Part shown: positions 1 through 7,074 of the stretch, piece after piece
Layout: each line of letters starts with the position of its first letter
How positions within the stretch are numbered: the first letter of the stretch is position 1
Origin: DHVE2 group archaeon
GTDB taxonomy: Archaea > Thermoplasmatota > Thermoplasmata > Thermoplasmatales > Aciduliprofundaceae
DNA length: 10,071 nucleotides
Assembly (NCBI GenBank): GCA_027056155.1
Contig: JALULR010000115.1
Coordinates: forward strand, 1-10,071
Direction: 5' to 3'
Notes under the pieces: model-generated
Told to the model about the DNA's origin: nothing
The model's input: only the letters and a program-made list of their open reading frames with translations
The model's database searches: none
Made by a program: the position numbers and the translations under genes

Positions 1-2739
1 ATAAATACCATAGCCGCTATTATTCATATCCCCCGTGCCAGATAAGTTGTTGTGGGCTATGTATGTCCTGTTTGAGTTATACAATGCAATGTTATTATCA
101 CTGTTATTTACTATTAAATCATATGCTATTGTATTGTTCTGCGATTCGTCTAGTTCAATGGCTCCACTATTATTGTAAATCAAATTATTTGAAATAGAAT
201 TACTATGGGAACGCCGCATATATATTCCATATCCGTTATTATAGATGGTATTGTTTGTTATTACGGTATTGTATGTTTCACTCCCATATACACTCTCTCC
301 AGAGTTATTATAGAACACATTGTTGGATATAAATATAGAAGAAGATTGGCTCATATAAATTCCACTGTCATTATTGTTATAGAGAGTATTATTTATTATC
401 CTTGTGTCTAATGAAAATTCGATGCTAACGCCACTGGCACTATTATTAAATAGGGTATTGTTGAAAATAAGTCCATGTGCTACATTTGAAAGCATAATAC
501 CGCTATATGCAGCGTTGTGAATGCTACAGTTTTCTATGATGAAGTATACAGTGGTGTTGTATATGTAAATATCATAACTTTCATTGTGCCCATTAATATC
601 CCACCCAGATATGATGTATGGGTTATCATGAGTGCCGTTTCCCGGCCAGCCGTTGCTCGTGGCCTGCTGTGCAAAGTCGCTGTTGTTGGTAATTTTTATA
701 ACACTGTGGGGGTGATATCCACCGTTACCAACTGTAGTGAAAACCGCAGTCAAAGTGCCTGCACCAATTACAGCAAGTGTTGTTAATAGTGATTGCGCAT
801 TATCTACACTAAGCTCGCCACTAACTTCCCAGTGGTCAAACTGATATCCACTTTTAGCGCTTCCTGTTATCGGATATGTTCCTTTTTCAATATTTGTATT
901 TTCGCCGTCAGAGTACGCTACGTTGTTAAGCAAGATATTACCCGCTTTTGAGGGATTTATGTGGAATTCTATTGTGTACAGTGTTGCTTTTGGTGTGGCA
1001 CTTACCTCATTGCTAGGTGTAGATTCACCCTCTGAATTTACAGCAGTGACATAATAATAGTATGTTTGCCCGTTGTTAACTCTAGTGTCTGTGTATGTTA
1101 ATGTATTTCCTGGCACTTTGACCAAGTATTGCTCTCCTCCAGAGCTCGTGCCACGGTAAATTTTATAGTTGGTAATAGGTGAGCCTCCATCACTTGCGGG
1201 AGCGCCCCAGCTTAGAGATATCTGGGAATCTCCTGCACGTGCATTCAAGTTTTGTGGTGGTTGAGGTGTATTCTGCGGCGTTTTAAATATTGCTGTAATT
1301 GAAGCATCTCCAGATATGGTTACAGTGGTGTCCGAAGATGAAGTACTTGCAAAGTTCACACCACCTTTTCCTTCCCACTTATCAAATTTATAACCTGTGC
1401 GTGGTGTGGCTGATATGCTATATTCTCCCGCATTGACAGAGCATGCGTCTCCGTTAGAATACGATTTAGAATCAAACTCTATAGCGCCTGCAGAGGAAGG
1501 ATTAGTATAAAAATTCAATTTGTAACTTGCCTGCTGCGGCGCATGCGCAATCTCCCATTCTTTGTTAAATACCGTGAATTTTACACTTGCAAGGGTATCA
1601 TCTAACATTTTTATTTTAGCACCAACCTCTCCTTCTAACCCTGCATAAAGGTGCCACCATGGGTTATCTGTGGGAGCGGCAGTTAAGCTCAAGTATGGTT
1701 CAAGGTCTGCGGTAGGGCCTACAACATCGTAAATCATAAGCTCGAGCTCCGGGCTTAATGCATAGATTTTGGCTAGTGCTTTGCTCTCTAGTTTTGGAGC
1801 GCTATAGCTTAGCTCCTTTTTCAAACTGTTTATCACACTCCAATGTCCATTTTTATATTCTATGCCCTCCTCCGTAGTGGTTTTAATTGTAATAGATGAG
1901 CTCACTTTTGCCTCTAAACTCACATCTGTACCCACATTAAAATCTAGCTTTGGCACAATTACTACTGGTAGAAAGCCCACCCAAATTACAATTGGAGAAA
2001 ACTCGTGCTCGTAGAGAGTTATTTCTTTTTTGAGCGTAATTGCTTTACCCGCATCGAACTCTATAGTTGCAGAATTTACATTTTTTATTGAAAAATGGAA
2101 AAATTTAAGCTGTCCGTTGTCAATTTTTATTCCAAAAGACAGGTATATCTGGGCATCAACTTCGCCACTAACATGTAGTTCTATACCTCCTTTGTAGAAT
2201 GTGTGTTCAAGCGATACCTTTAAAGTGGGTGTGGCTCGAGTGGATAAAAGTCCATGCTCTGTTAAATATCCTGACATAGAAAAATTTCCCCTTTTTAGCA
2301 CATCGGTAAGACTTGCATTTTCAGTGTATATTATGACCTTCGAGCCATCTTCTTCTATGCGGTCTACCTTTCTTAAATACCCATGTCCTGTTGTGCCAAC
2401 TACATAATCACCAACGGTATAGTTTAGAGATGTGGGTTTTGAAGAGTAGATATATGTTATGTTATTGGTACCAACACTCACATTTTCCAGATGGGTGTTA
2501 TTCTCGGGACACTTCAACTTTGCGCTTAATATAGTGTTATTGTTAACAGTGATATTTTGCGGCGTTTGTGAGGGTGAACTGCTCCCTTGATTATTAGTAG
2601 TGTTTGAGTTTCTTCCATTATAATATATAGCTCCAATTACCGCTGCACAGATAATTATTCCAATTATTAGCAGGGTAATGAGCTTTTTCTTTCCAATGCG
2701 TCTACTCTCAGAAGAGCCTTTGCTTTCCCCGCCTTTCAT
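1..2739 (-). CDS. Membrane-anchored surface protein with InlB-type repeats, fibronectin III domain and NosD-like beta-helix (C-terminus outside window)
   Basis: The frame is open for 913 codons from ATG at 2739 to the window edge, with no stop seen, so the C-terminus is missing. No alternative start lies between this ATG and an in-frame stop at 2788-2790. Residues 1-19 are polar and basic, and 20-40 form one hydrophobic helix, which suggests an anchor with the rest outside the cell. Residues about 60-400 are beta-rich and unassigned; around 105-150 is a 'VGDYVVG...GYLRKVDRI' segment that recurs in large secreted proteins. About 402-487 and 584-667 resemble InlB B-repeats (GYKFDKWEG; GYQFDHWEV). 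About 489-582 is a fibronectin III domain (SLSWGAP, YYYYVTAVN). From about 679 a NosD-type beta-helix begins (GNGTHDNPYIISGWDI), with clear rungs from 760. Asn-X-Ser/Thr sequons are dense, so glycosylation is possible. The family points to adhesion or polysaccharide binding, but no substrate or catalytic site can be named. Confidence 0.9.
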   Translation of the reverse strand, partial: MKGGESKGSSESRRIGKKKLITLLIIGIIICAAVIGAIYYNGRNSNTTNNQGSSSPSQTPQNITVNNNTILSAKLKCPENNTHLENVSVGTNNITYIYSSKPTSLNYTVGDYVVGTTGHGYLRKVDRIEEDGSKVIIYTENASLTDVLKRGNFSMSGYLTEHGLLSTRATPTLKVSLEHTFYKGGIELHVSGEVDAQIYLSFGIKIDNGQLKFFHFSIKNVNSATIEFDAGKAITLKKEITLYEHEFSPIVIWVGFLPVVIVPKLDFNVGTDVSLEAKVSSSITIKTTTEEGIEYKNGHWSVINSLKKELSYSAPKLESKALAKIYALSPELELMIYDVVGPTADLEPYLSLTAAPTDNPWWHLYAGLEGEVGAKIKMLDDTLASVKFTVFNKEWEIAHAPQQASYKLNFYTNPSSAGAIEFDSKSYSNGDACSVNAGEYSISATPRTGYKFDKWEGKGGVNFASTSSSDTTVTISGDASITAIFKTPQNTPQPPQNLNARAGDSQISLSWGAPASDGGSPITNYKIYRGTSSGGEQYLVKVPGNTLTYTDTRVNNGQTYYYYVTAVNSEGESTPSNEVSATPKATLYTIEFHINPSKAGNILLNNVAYSDGENTNIEKGTYPITGSAKSGYQFDHWEVSGELSVDNAQSLLTTLAVIGAGTLTAVFTTVGNGGYHPHSVIKITNNSDFAQQATSNGWPGNGTHDNPYIISGWDINGHNESYDIYIYNTTVYFIIENCSIHNAAYSGIMLSNVAHGLIFNNTLFNNSASGVSIEFSLDTRIINNTLYNNNDSGIYMSQSSSIFISNNVFYNNSGESVYGSETYNTVITNNTIYNNGYGIYMRRSHSNSISNNLIYNNSGAIELDESQNNTIAYDLIVNNSDNNIALYNSNRTYIAHNNLSGTGDMNNSGYGIY

Positions 2740-2760
2740 GCTCTGTGTTATGAAAATATC

Positions 2761-2780
2761 AAATAAAAAACTTTTTAATA
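2761..2780 (-). promoter_or_regulatory. Candidate TATA region of the surface-protein gene
   Basis: Read on the minus strand, this A/T stretch gives TATTAAAAAG followed by TTTTTTATTT. Its near half is centred about 25 bases before the ATG at 2739, which would give a leaderless mRNA. Using the far half gives a leader of about 10 bases. No convincing Shine-Dalgarno sequence precedes the ATG. The exact box is uncertain because the whole stretch is A/T. Confidence 0.4.
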
Positions 2781-2815
2781 CAACATTCTAATACATTACA
2801 TCAGTATTGGCACTA

Positions 2816-2839
2816 TTTTTGATATGAAATTATCAAAAA
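2816..2839. promoter_or_regulatory. Perfect inverted repeat in the divergent promoter region (candidate operator)
   Basis: TTTTTGATA and TATCAAAAA form 9-bp arms around the six-base spacer TGAAAT. The dyad lies roughly midway between the candidate TATA boxes of the two divergent genes, about 50 bases from each. A further TATCAAA copy lies at 2757-2763, beside the TATA region of the minus-strand gene. This would suit a dimeric regulator acting on one or both genes. It is A/T-rich, so chance is not excluded. Confidence 0.4.
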
Positions 2840-2868
2840 CTAAGTATCTGTCAAGGGTAAAGTATATT

Positions 2869-2884
2869 GCGAAAATTTATAAAT
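2869..2884 (+). promoter_or_regulatory. BRE/TATA box of the DUF835 gene
   Basis: GCGAAAA at 2869-2875, a purine-rich BRE-like element, is followed by TTTATAAAT at 2876-2884, a near-ideal archaeal TATA box. Its centre is 26 bases before ATG 2906, so transcription should begin at or within a base or two of that codon. This favours a leaderless mRNA and argues against a TTG start at 2867, which would lie upstream of the promoter. Confidence 0.75.
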
Positions 2885-2905
2885 CATGCTTCATGTCGTA
2901 TACTA

Positions 2906-5900
2906 ATGGGAGAAGACCGAAAGGCTGTTTTGTATTCGCTATCGTATGCGATTCCCATGTTATCAATACTTGAGACTAAAGAGCAAAATGAGATTAAAAA
3001 AATTATACGTCGTTTGAATTCTTACAAGAAAATATATTTGTATTTAGGTGCGCGGGATACTTTTGATAAGCTTACAGCTAATTTATATGCGCAAATCAGG
3101 GCTGGGCGGAGGCCAAGAGACCTGCCTGTGGAGAGTGTAGAAAGGAAGCTTAGGGATACCTTGAGAAGATTATTTTTCTCGGCAATAAATGAGCTTAGAG
3201 ATGAGGGTTATGGTCGAGGCAGTGACAAAATCGAAGAGTTTGTAAATAGAGGCGAGTTTAAAAATGCATATCTCACTCTAAAAGAAATACGGGAGAAAGA
3301 GACAGGAAACGCGACCGTTGAGAGCCTGCTCGATAGAGTAGATAGCATAATGAGAAAATTAACTGCGATGAGCAAGGTTGGACTAGATGTAAGCGATATC
3401 ACAAGACGCGTGTCTGAGCTTCTCGGTGTTGTACGTATAAAGCTGCCAAATAAAAAGATGGTGCTCGTAAATGATGAAACTGGAAACTCAGGGTGCTTAC
3501 TCTCCTCATATCTCGATAGAATGAACATTGAGCATATATCTATATCTTCAAAAAGCATTGGAGATTACTGGATTACCAAGATAGATGCTAAAAAAGCAGT
3601 TAGTCCACAGTTGCAACTTGGCTCGCTTGTGGAGGCAATAGTAAAGAGTGATAAGCTTGTGATTCTTGAAGATATTAATTACCTTATTACTGTAAATAGT
3701 TTTGGAGAAGTGTACAAATTTTTGCAGTATGTGAAAAATAAGGCACGTGCCAAGCTAGTAGTGACTGGCAACTTCAAAATGCTAAATGAACGTGAGATTG
3801 CTAGGCTTCGTGGTTTATTTGATTCAACTATATCTCTCTCAACTCCGTTTAATTTCTGCTCGTGGGGTATGGTAGGCATAAGGGAACGCCGTAATAAAGG
3901 TGCTTTGCTACTTTCAAAAGAGCTAGTGGACAATTTTGATGGTAATGTAGTAATGGTTGCCGATTTTGGTGGAGATAAGTATTTGCACCCTCAGCGCTTG
4001 AATTTTGAGATATCCGATGTAATTAGTCGGCACCTGAAAGAGGGCAGTGTTATCATTGATAGCTTGGACTTGCTCATAGATGAGAATGGCTTAGAGAAAA
4101 TATATGAATGGCTCAAGAGTATCCGAGATATCGCAATAAGCAATGGTAACGTGGTGTATGTTACATTAAACAACATAATTTCCAGAGAGCGCGAGTATCT
4201 TAGAGCTCTATTTGACATAGACATATTCTATCTTTCTACGATAGATCCAAGGGTACTCGGAGTGGTATCTAAGCAATTAAAGCAAATTGAAAACGCTGTG
4301 AATAGGAGCATTGAGAAAGAATGTGCATATAATATAGAGGTTATCCGTAGAAAATATGAACGGTATCGCAAGTACTTAACTGAAGTGAAAGATGACATGG
4401 AAAAACTACAAAATGCAGGAGCCACATACAATATAGAGTTTCTGTTAAAAACTACACCTCTTAGATTAAGGGTTGAGGCACTGGTGGAGATTATCGAGCA
4501 GAAATCCAATGCATTCTATGAGTTGCGAGAAGCCCTCGAGAAAGAGCTAAAAATAGCCGAAGAGTACGTGAATGTAGATGAACCAAAGTATTATCTGAAT
4601 ACTGCGGTAGATACCTTTGAATCTGGAGACATTGATAGAGCTCTAGAGAAAATAAAGATTAGCAAAAGCAAGATGGACCAGATAATGGGAATGGTGATAA
4701 AGAAAGCCGAAGCGTTGCGCAAAGAGTTAGAGTGTGTGGAGTATCTATTGCCGGCGTATTTTCAGAGCAAACTTAGAAATTATAGCAATGGTATAGATGA
4801 TATTGCGGGATATACTGCTCTATACCGCGAGTTAAAAAGTGTGGTATTCGATAAGATCGACTCAGAATACAGCAAACTCAAAAAATATTCGGCGATTTCA
4901 GGAATTCCACTTCCAAGCTTAGATTCAGCCATCGAACGAATGCGATTTTGTGAGTACCGAAAAGAGAGAGACCAATTTATGGAGCAGTTTGAGAGTAACA
5001 AAGAGCATATGGTTGAGGTAATGCAGAAAAATGCGTTTAAGATAATTGAGTTTTTGGAGGGAAGTGGGTATACTGTACCGGTGTCTAAGAGAAGAATAAA
5101 AACAGCGACTAATTTTGACGAGCTATTTGGAATGATAGAGCGTTTGTACAATCATTTTACAATGGTAATTAGCAAGAGCATAGACAACTTAAAAGATAAG
5201 TATCCCGAGTACATGAAAAAGCATAGTGCCGAGGCAGAGCGAATTATTGTTGATGCATCAATAGACCCGATAGAGGCAATTACCCGATATCAGTTGTTTT
5301 TAGATAAGCTAAAAAAAGATATTGGTGAGCAAAAAGCAAAGATGTTTGAAATTAAAAAGAAATTAGAAGAGTATTATTCGCTGTTTAAAAAAGCAGGATT
5401 GCACTTTGAAGAGTGGTATCCAAAAAGTGTTGGAGAGGGTGAAGTTATAGTAAAGTTCCTAGAAAGCATGTTTGGAGAGATAAGCCCAGATTTAGATGTG
5501 GATTTAAACGATATATCTACTGATAAAGAGCTTAATGCACACTTGAGCTTGGTGCTGAAGAATACAGGAAACTACGAAGCTAAAAATATATCTATAGAGC
5601 TCTCCGGTGCTGTGGTATATCAAGAGAAGCTGAATTATATAGCGCCGGGTGGCGTGGAAGAAATAAATATTGATGCAAAAGTGGCGAATCCAAACGAGAA
5701 CATTAATGTGGACCTATTTTTTGAGAACTTTAACGGCGAGATTAAAAGCAAGAGCTTTACATTTGAGGTTAATTTGCGCGGTTATACCACAGCGATTGCC
5801 ACGGGTTCAGAGAAATGCGCGCTATGTAGAGGCAAGATTTTCAAAGGCACAGAGATGGTAGTATGCTCTGAATGTGGTGCTACCTATCATCCTAAATGCG

Positions 5901-5950
5901 CTGAGCGTCTTCAAAAGTGCAAAATATGTGGCAATGTGTTCATATTCTGA
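2906..5950 (+). CDS. Tandem DUF835 coiled-coil protein with C-terminal C4HC3 (RING/PHD-type) zinc finger
   Basis: 1014 residues from ATG 2906, a start chosen because a strong TATA box sits 26 bases upstream. Residues 1-175 are mostly helical. Two DUF835 domains follow at about 180-312 (VILEDINYLI, 252-261) and 328-446 (VIIDSLDLLI, 382-391). Each shows the family's acidic strand-end motif, and neither has a GxxxxGK[ST] P-loop. Residues about 450-858 are highly charged and helical, probably coiled coil. About 862-957 resemble a CARDB/Ig-like beta domain (LVLKNTGNYEAKNI). The C-terminus has ligands C971, C974, C987, C990, H995, C998, C1005 and C1008, spaced C-x2-C-x12-C-x2-C-x4-H-x2-C-x6-C-x2-C, which fits Prok-RING_1 or a PHD/RING-CH treble clef. 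There is no signal peptide or membrane segment, so it is probably cytoplasmic. DUF835 has no settled function. A scaffold or signalling role is inference. No ubiquitin-like, E1 or E2 gene lies nearby. Confidence 0.9.
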   Translation: MGEDRKAVLYSLSYAIPMLSILETKEQNEIKKIIRRLNSYKKIYLYLGARDTFDKLTANLYAQIRAGRRPRDLPVESVERKLRDTLRRLFFSAINELRDEGYGRGSDKIEEFVNRGEFKNAYLTLKEIREKETGNATVESLLDRVDSIMRKLTAMSKVGLDVSDITRRVSELLGVVRIKLPNKKMVLVNDETGNSGCLLSSYLDRMNIEHISISSKSIGDYWITKIDAKKAVSPQLQLGSLVEAIVKSDKLVILEDINYLITVNSFGEVYKFLQYVKNKARAKLVVTGNFKMLNEREIARLRGLFDSTISLSTPFNFCSWGMVGIRERRNKGALLLSKELVDNFDGNVVMVADFGGDKYLHPQRLNFEISDVISRHLKEGSVIIDSLDLLIDENGLEKIYEWLKSIRDIAISNGNVVYVTLNNIISREREYLRALFDIDIFYLSTIDPRVLGVVSKQLKQIENAVNRSIEKECAYNIEVIRRKYERYRKYLTEVKDDMEKLQNAGATYNIEFLLKTTPLRLRVEALVEIIEQKSNAFYELREALEKELKIAEEYVNVDEPKYYLNTAVDTFESGDIDRALEKIKISKSKMDQIMGMVIKKAEALRKELECVEYLLPAYFQSKLRNYSNGIDDIAGYTALYRELKSVVFDKIDSEYSKLKKYSAISGIPLPSLDSAIERMRFCEYRKERDQFMEQFESNKEHMVEVMQKNAFKIIEFLEGSGYTVPVSKRRIKTATNFDELFGMIERLYNHFTMVISKSIDNLKDKYPEYMKKHSAEAERIIVDASIDPIEAITRYQLFLDKLKKDIGEQKAKMFEIKKKLEEYYSLFKKAGLHFEEWYPKSVGEGEVIVKFLESMFGEISPDLDVDLNDISTDKELNAHLSLVLKNTGNYEAKNISIELSGAVVYQEKLNYIAPGGVEEINIDAKVANPNENINVDLFFENFNGEIKSKSFTFEVNLRGYTTAIATGSEKCALCRGKIFKGTEMVVCSECGATYHPKCAERLQKCKICGNVFIF

Positions 5951-5953
5951 AAA

Positions 5954-5964
5954 TCTTATTATAT
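5954..5964 (+). promoter_or_regulatory. TATA box of the citDEF operon
   Basis: TTATTATAT at 5956-5964 lies just after the stop codon of the DUF835 gene. Its centre is about 24 bases before the citD ATG at 5984, and no Shine-Dalgarno sequence precedes that ATG. The spacing predicts a leaderless citD transcript and an operon start independent of the upstream gene. Confidence 0.55.
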
Positions 5965-5983
5965 GCGTTGAAGATTTACCCGC

Positions 5984-6229
5984 ATGGTTGAAGCGGGAAC
6001 ACATGAAAAAGGAGATGCATGGGTTCTAATAGAGCCCTCAGAGCGCAGGGAAGTAATTGTAAAAAGCAAGCTTGAGCGCTTGTACGGAAATGCCATACGA
6101 GAGACTATTGAGTCTATGACTTCAAATATCAAAGCAAAGATTGTAGTGGAAGACTATGGAGCGTTAGACTGGGTGCTTAGGGCGCGAGTTGAATCTGCGT
6201 TGAGAAAATACAGGGGTGAGCAACAATGA
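5984..6229 (+). CDS. citD: Citrate lyase acyl carrier (gamma) subunit homologue lacking the prosthetic-group serine
   Basis: 81 residues, against about 95-98 in typical CitD. Family landmarks are present: AGTHEKGD near the N-terminus (residues 4-11), GNAIRETIES in the middle, and VVEDYGALDWVLRARVESAL (51-70) matching the conserved 'DDKGALxCxLRAR' region. In bacterial CitD the carrier serine lies in AGT-x-E-S-[SG]-D and carries the phosphoribosyl-dephospho-CoA group. Here that position is Lys9 and the next is Gly10. A missed upstream start does not explain it, because an in-frame TGA lies at 5969-5971 and the aligned motif is itself inside the ORF. The stop overlaps the citE start (ATGA at 6226-6229), so the genes are probably translationally coupled. 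The homology is clear. Whether the protein still carries acyl groups is open; it could be a structural subunit of a CoA-dependent enzyme. Confidence 0.88.
   Translation: MVEAGTHEKGDAWVLIEPSERREVIVKSKLERLYGNAIRETIESMTSNIKAKIVVEDYGALDWVLRARVESALRKYRGEQQ
6213..6220 (+). promoter_or_regulatory. Ribosome binding site for citE
   Basis: GGGGTGAG lies inside the 3' end of citD, with 5 bases before the citE ATG at 6226. It contains the GGTGA core complementary to the archaeal 16S rRNA tail. It supports internal initiation in the operon and confirms the citE start. Confidence 0.7.
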
Positions 6230-7074
6230 AGCTAAGAAGAACACGGTTATATGTGCCGGGAAATAATCCACATCTTGTAGAAAATGTAGGGTTATATGAG
6301 GCCGACTGCCTAATTTTAGACCTTGAAGATTCTGTACCCATCGACCAAAAATTTGATGCTCGTATCATGGTAAAGTACGCTTTGCAGCATGTTGATTTCG
6401 GAGCGAGTGAAAAATGGGTGAGAATAAACTCCATGGATACGCCTTTCTGGAGCAAAGACCTTGAAGAAGTGATTCCGTACGTGCAAGTGGTGAATGTACC
6501 CAAGGTTGAAAGCTATGAAGAGCTCGATAAATTGAGCGAGAAGATGCACGAGATTGAAGAAAAGCACGGTGTAGAGCCTCGGAAGATAGTGCCTATTATT
6601 GAGACCTTGCGAGGACTTGTGAATGCTCGGGAGATTGCAAAGCATGAGCGTGTGGTGGCCATGGCATGGGGCGGTGAGGACCTAACTGCTGAGCTAGGCA
6701 TACCTAAAAGCAAAGCGCTCATACTTGAGCATGTGCGCGCAGAGATAGTTATTGCTGCAAAATCACAGGGCAAGATGGCGCTTGACACAGTGTATAGCAA
6801 TATTCGTGATGAAGAGGGATTATTTGAATATGCAAAGCGAGCTAAGTACATGGGGTTTGATGGCGTGGGTGTATTGCACCCTAATCAGATAGAAATTGTG
6901 CATAAAGCATTTAAGCCGGACGATAAAGAGATAGAGGACGCTCGAAAGATAGTTGAAGCTGCCGAAAAAGCTATGCAAGAGGGCAAGGGTGTAATAGCCC
7001 TTAATGGTAGAATGATTGACAAGCCGGTGCTTGAAAGAGCTAAGAAAATACTTGCTTTTGCGGAGGTGGATTAG
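6226..7074 (+). CDS. citE: Citrate lyase beta subunit (citryl-ACP lyase), HpcH/HpaI aldolase family
   Basis: 282 residues, close to the family's usual length of about 290. CitE splits the citryl thioester into oxaloacetate and an acetyl thioester, using Mg2+ in a TIM barrel. Visible motifs are RTRLYVPGNN (5-14), LDLEDSV (31-37), VRIN with Arg66, PIIET with Glu126, GGEDLTAELG with Asp152, ALDTVYSNIRD (185-195) and HPNQI (218-222). Glu126 and Asp152 match the metal ligands of known CitE enzymes, with the same 26-residue spacing, and Arg66 matches the substrate-binding arginine, so the active site looks intact. It overlaps citD by four bases and its stop directly abuts the citF start. Stand-alone CitE-like proteins can instead act on malyl- or citramalyl-CoA. 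The complete citDEF context favours citrate lyase, but since the carrier looks altered, a CoA-thioester substrate remains possible. Confidence 0.93.
   Translation: MKLRRTRLYVPGNNPHLVENVGLYEADCLILDLEDSVPIDQKFDARIMVKYALQHVDFGASEKWVRINSMDTPFWSKDLEEVIPYVQVVNVPKVESYEELDKLSEKMHEIEEKHGVEPRKIVPIIETLRGLVNAREIAKHERVVAMAWGGEDLTAELGIPKSKALILEHVRAEIVIAAKSQGKMALDTVYSNIRDEEGLFEYAKRAKYMGFDGVGVLHPNQIEIVHKAFKPDDKEIEDARKIVEAAEKAMQEGKGVIALNGRMIDKPVLERAKKILAFAEVD
7062..7068 (+). promoter_or_regulatory. Strong Shine-Dalgarno site for citF
   Basis: GGAGGTG lies at the end of citE with six bases before ATG 7075. It is a nearly full match to the archaeal anti-Shine-Dalgarno sequence and fixes the citF start immediately after the citE stop (TAG|ATG). 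Confidence 0.8.

Noticed and set aside
205..786. Short plus-strand reading frames in the left part (also 2201-2407)
   Set aside because: They are antisense to the long surface-protein frame, whose domains fit together in one uninterrupted frame.
2867..2905. TTG start that would add 13 residues to the DUF835 protein
   Set aside because: The TATA box at 2876-2884 lies inside this extension and predicts transcription from about 2906, where an in-frame ATG stands. No ribosome site precedes the TTG.
5816..5929. Assigning ubiquitin ligase activity to the zinc finger
   Set aside because: The ligand order fits a RING/PHD-type fold, but folds of this kind often only bind protein or lipid, and no conjugation partner is encoded in the window.
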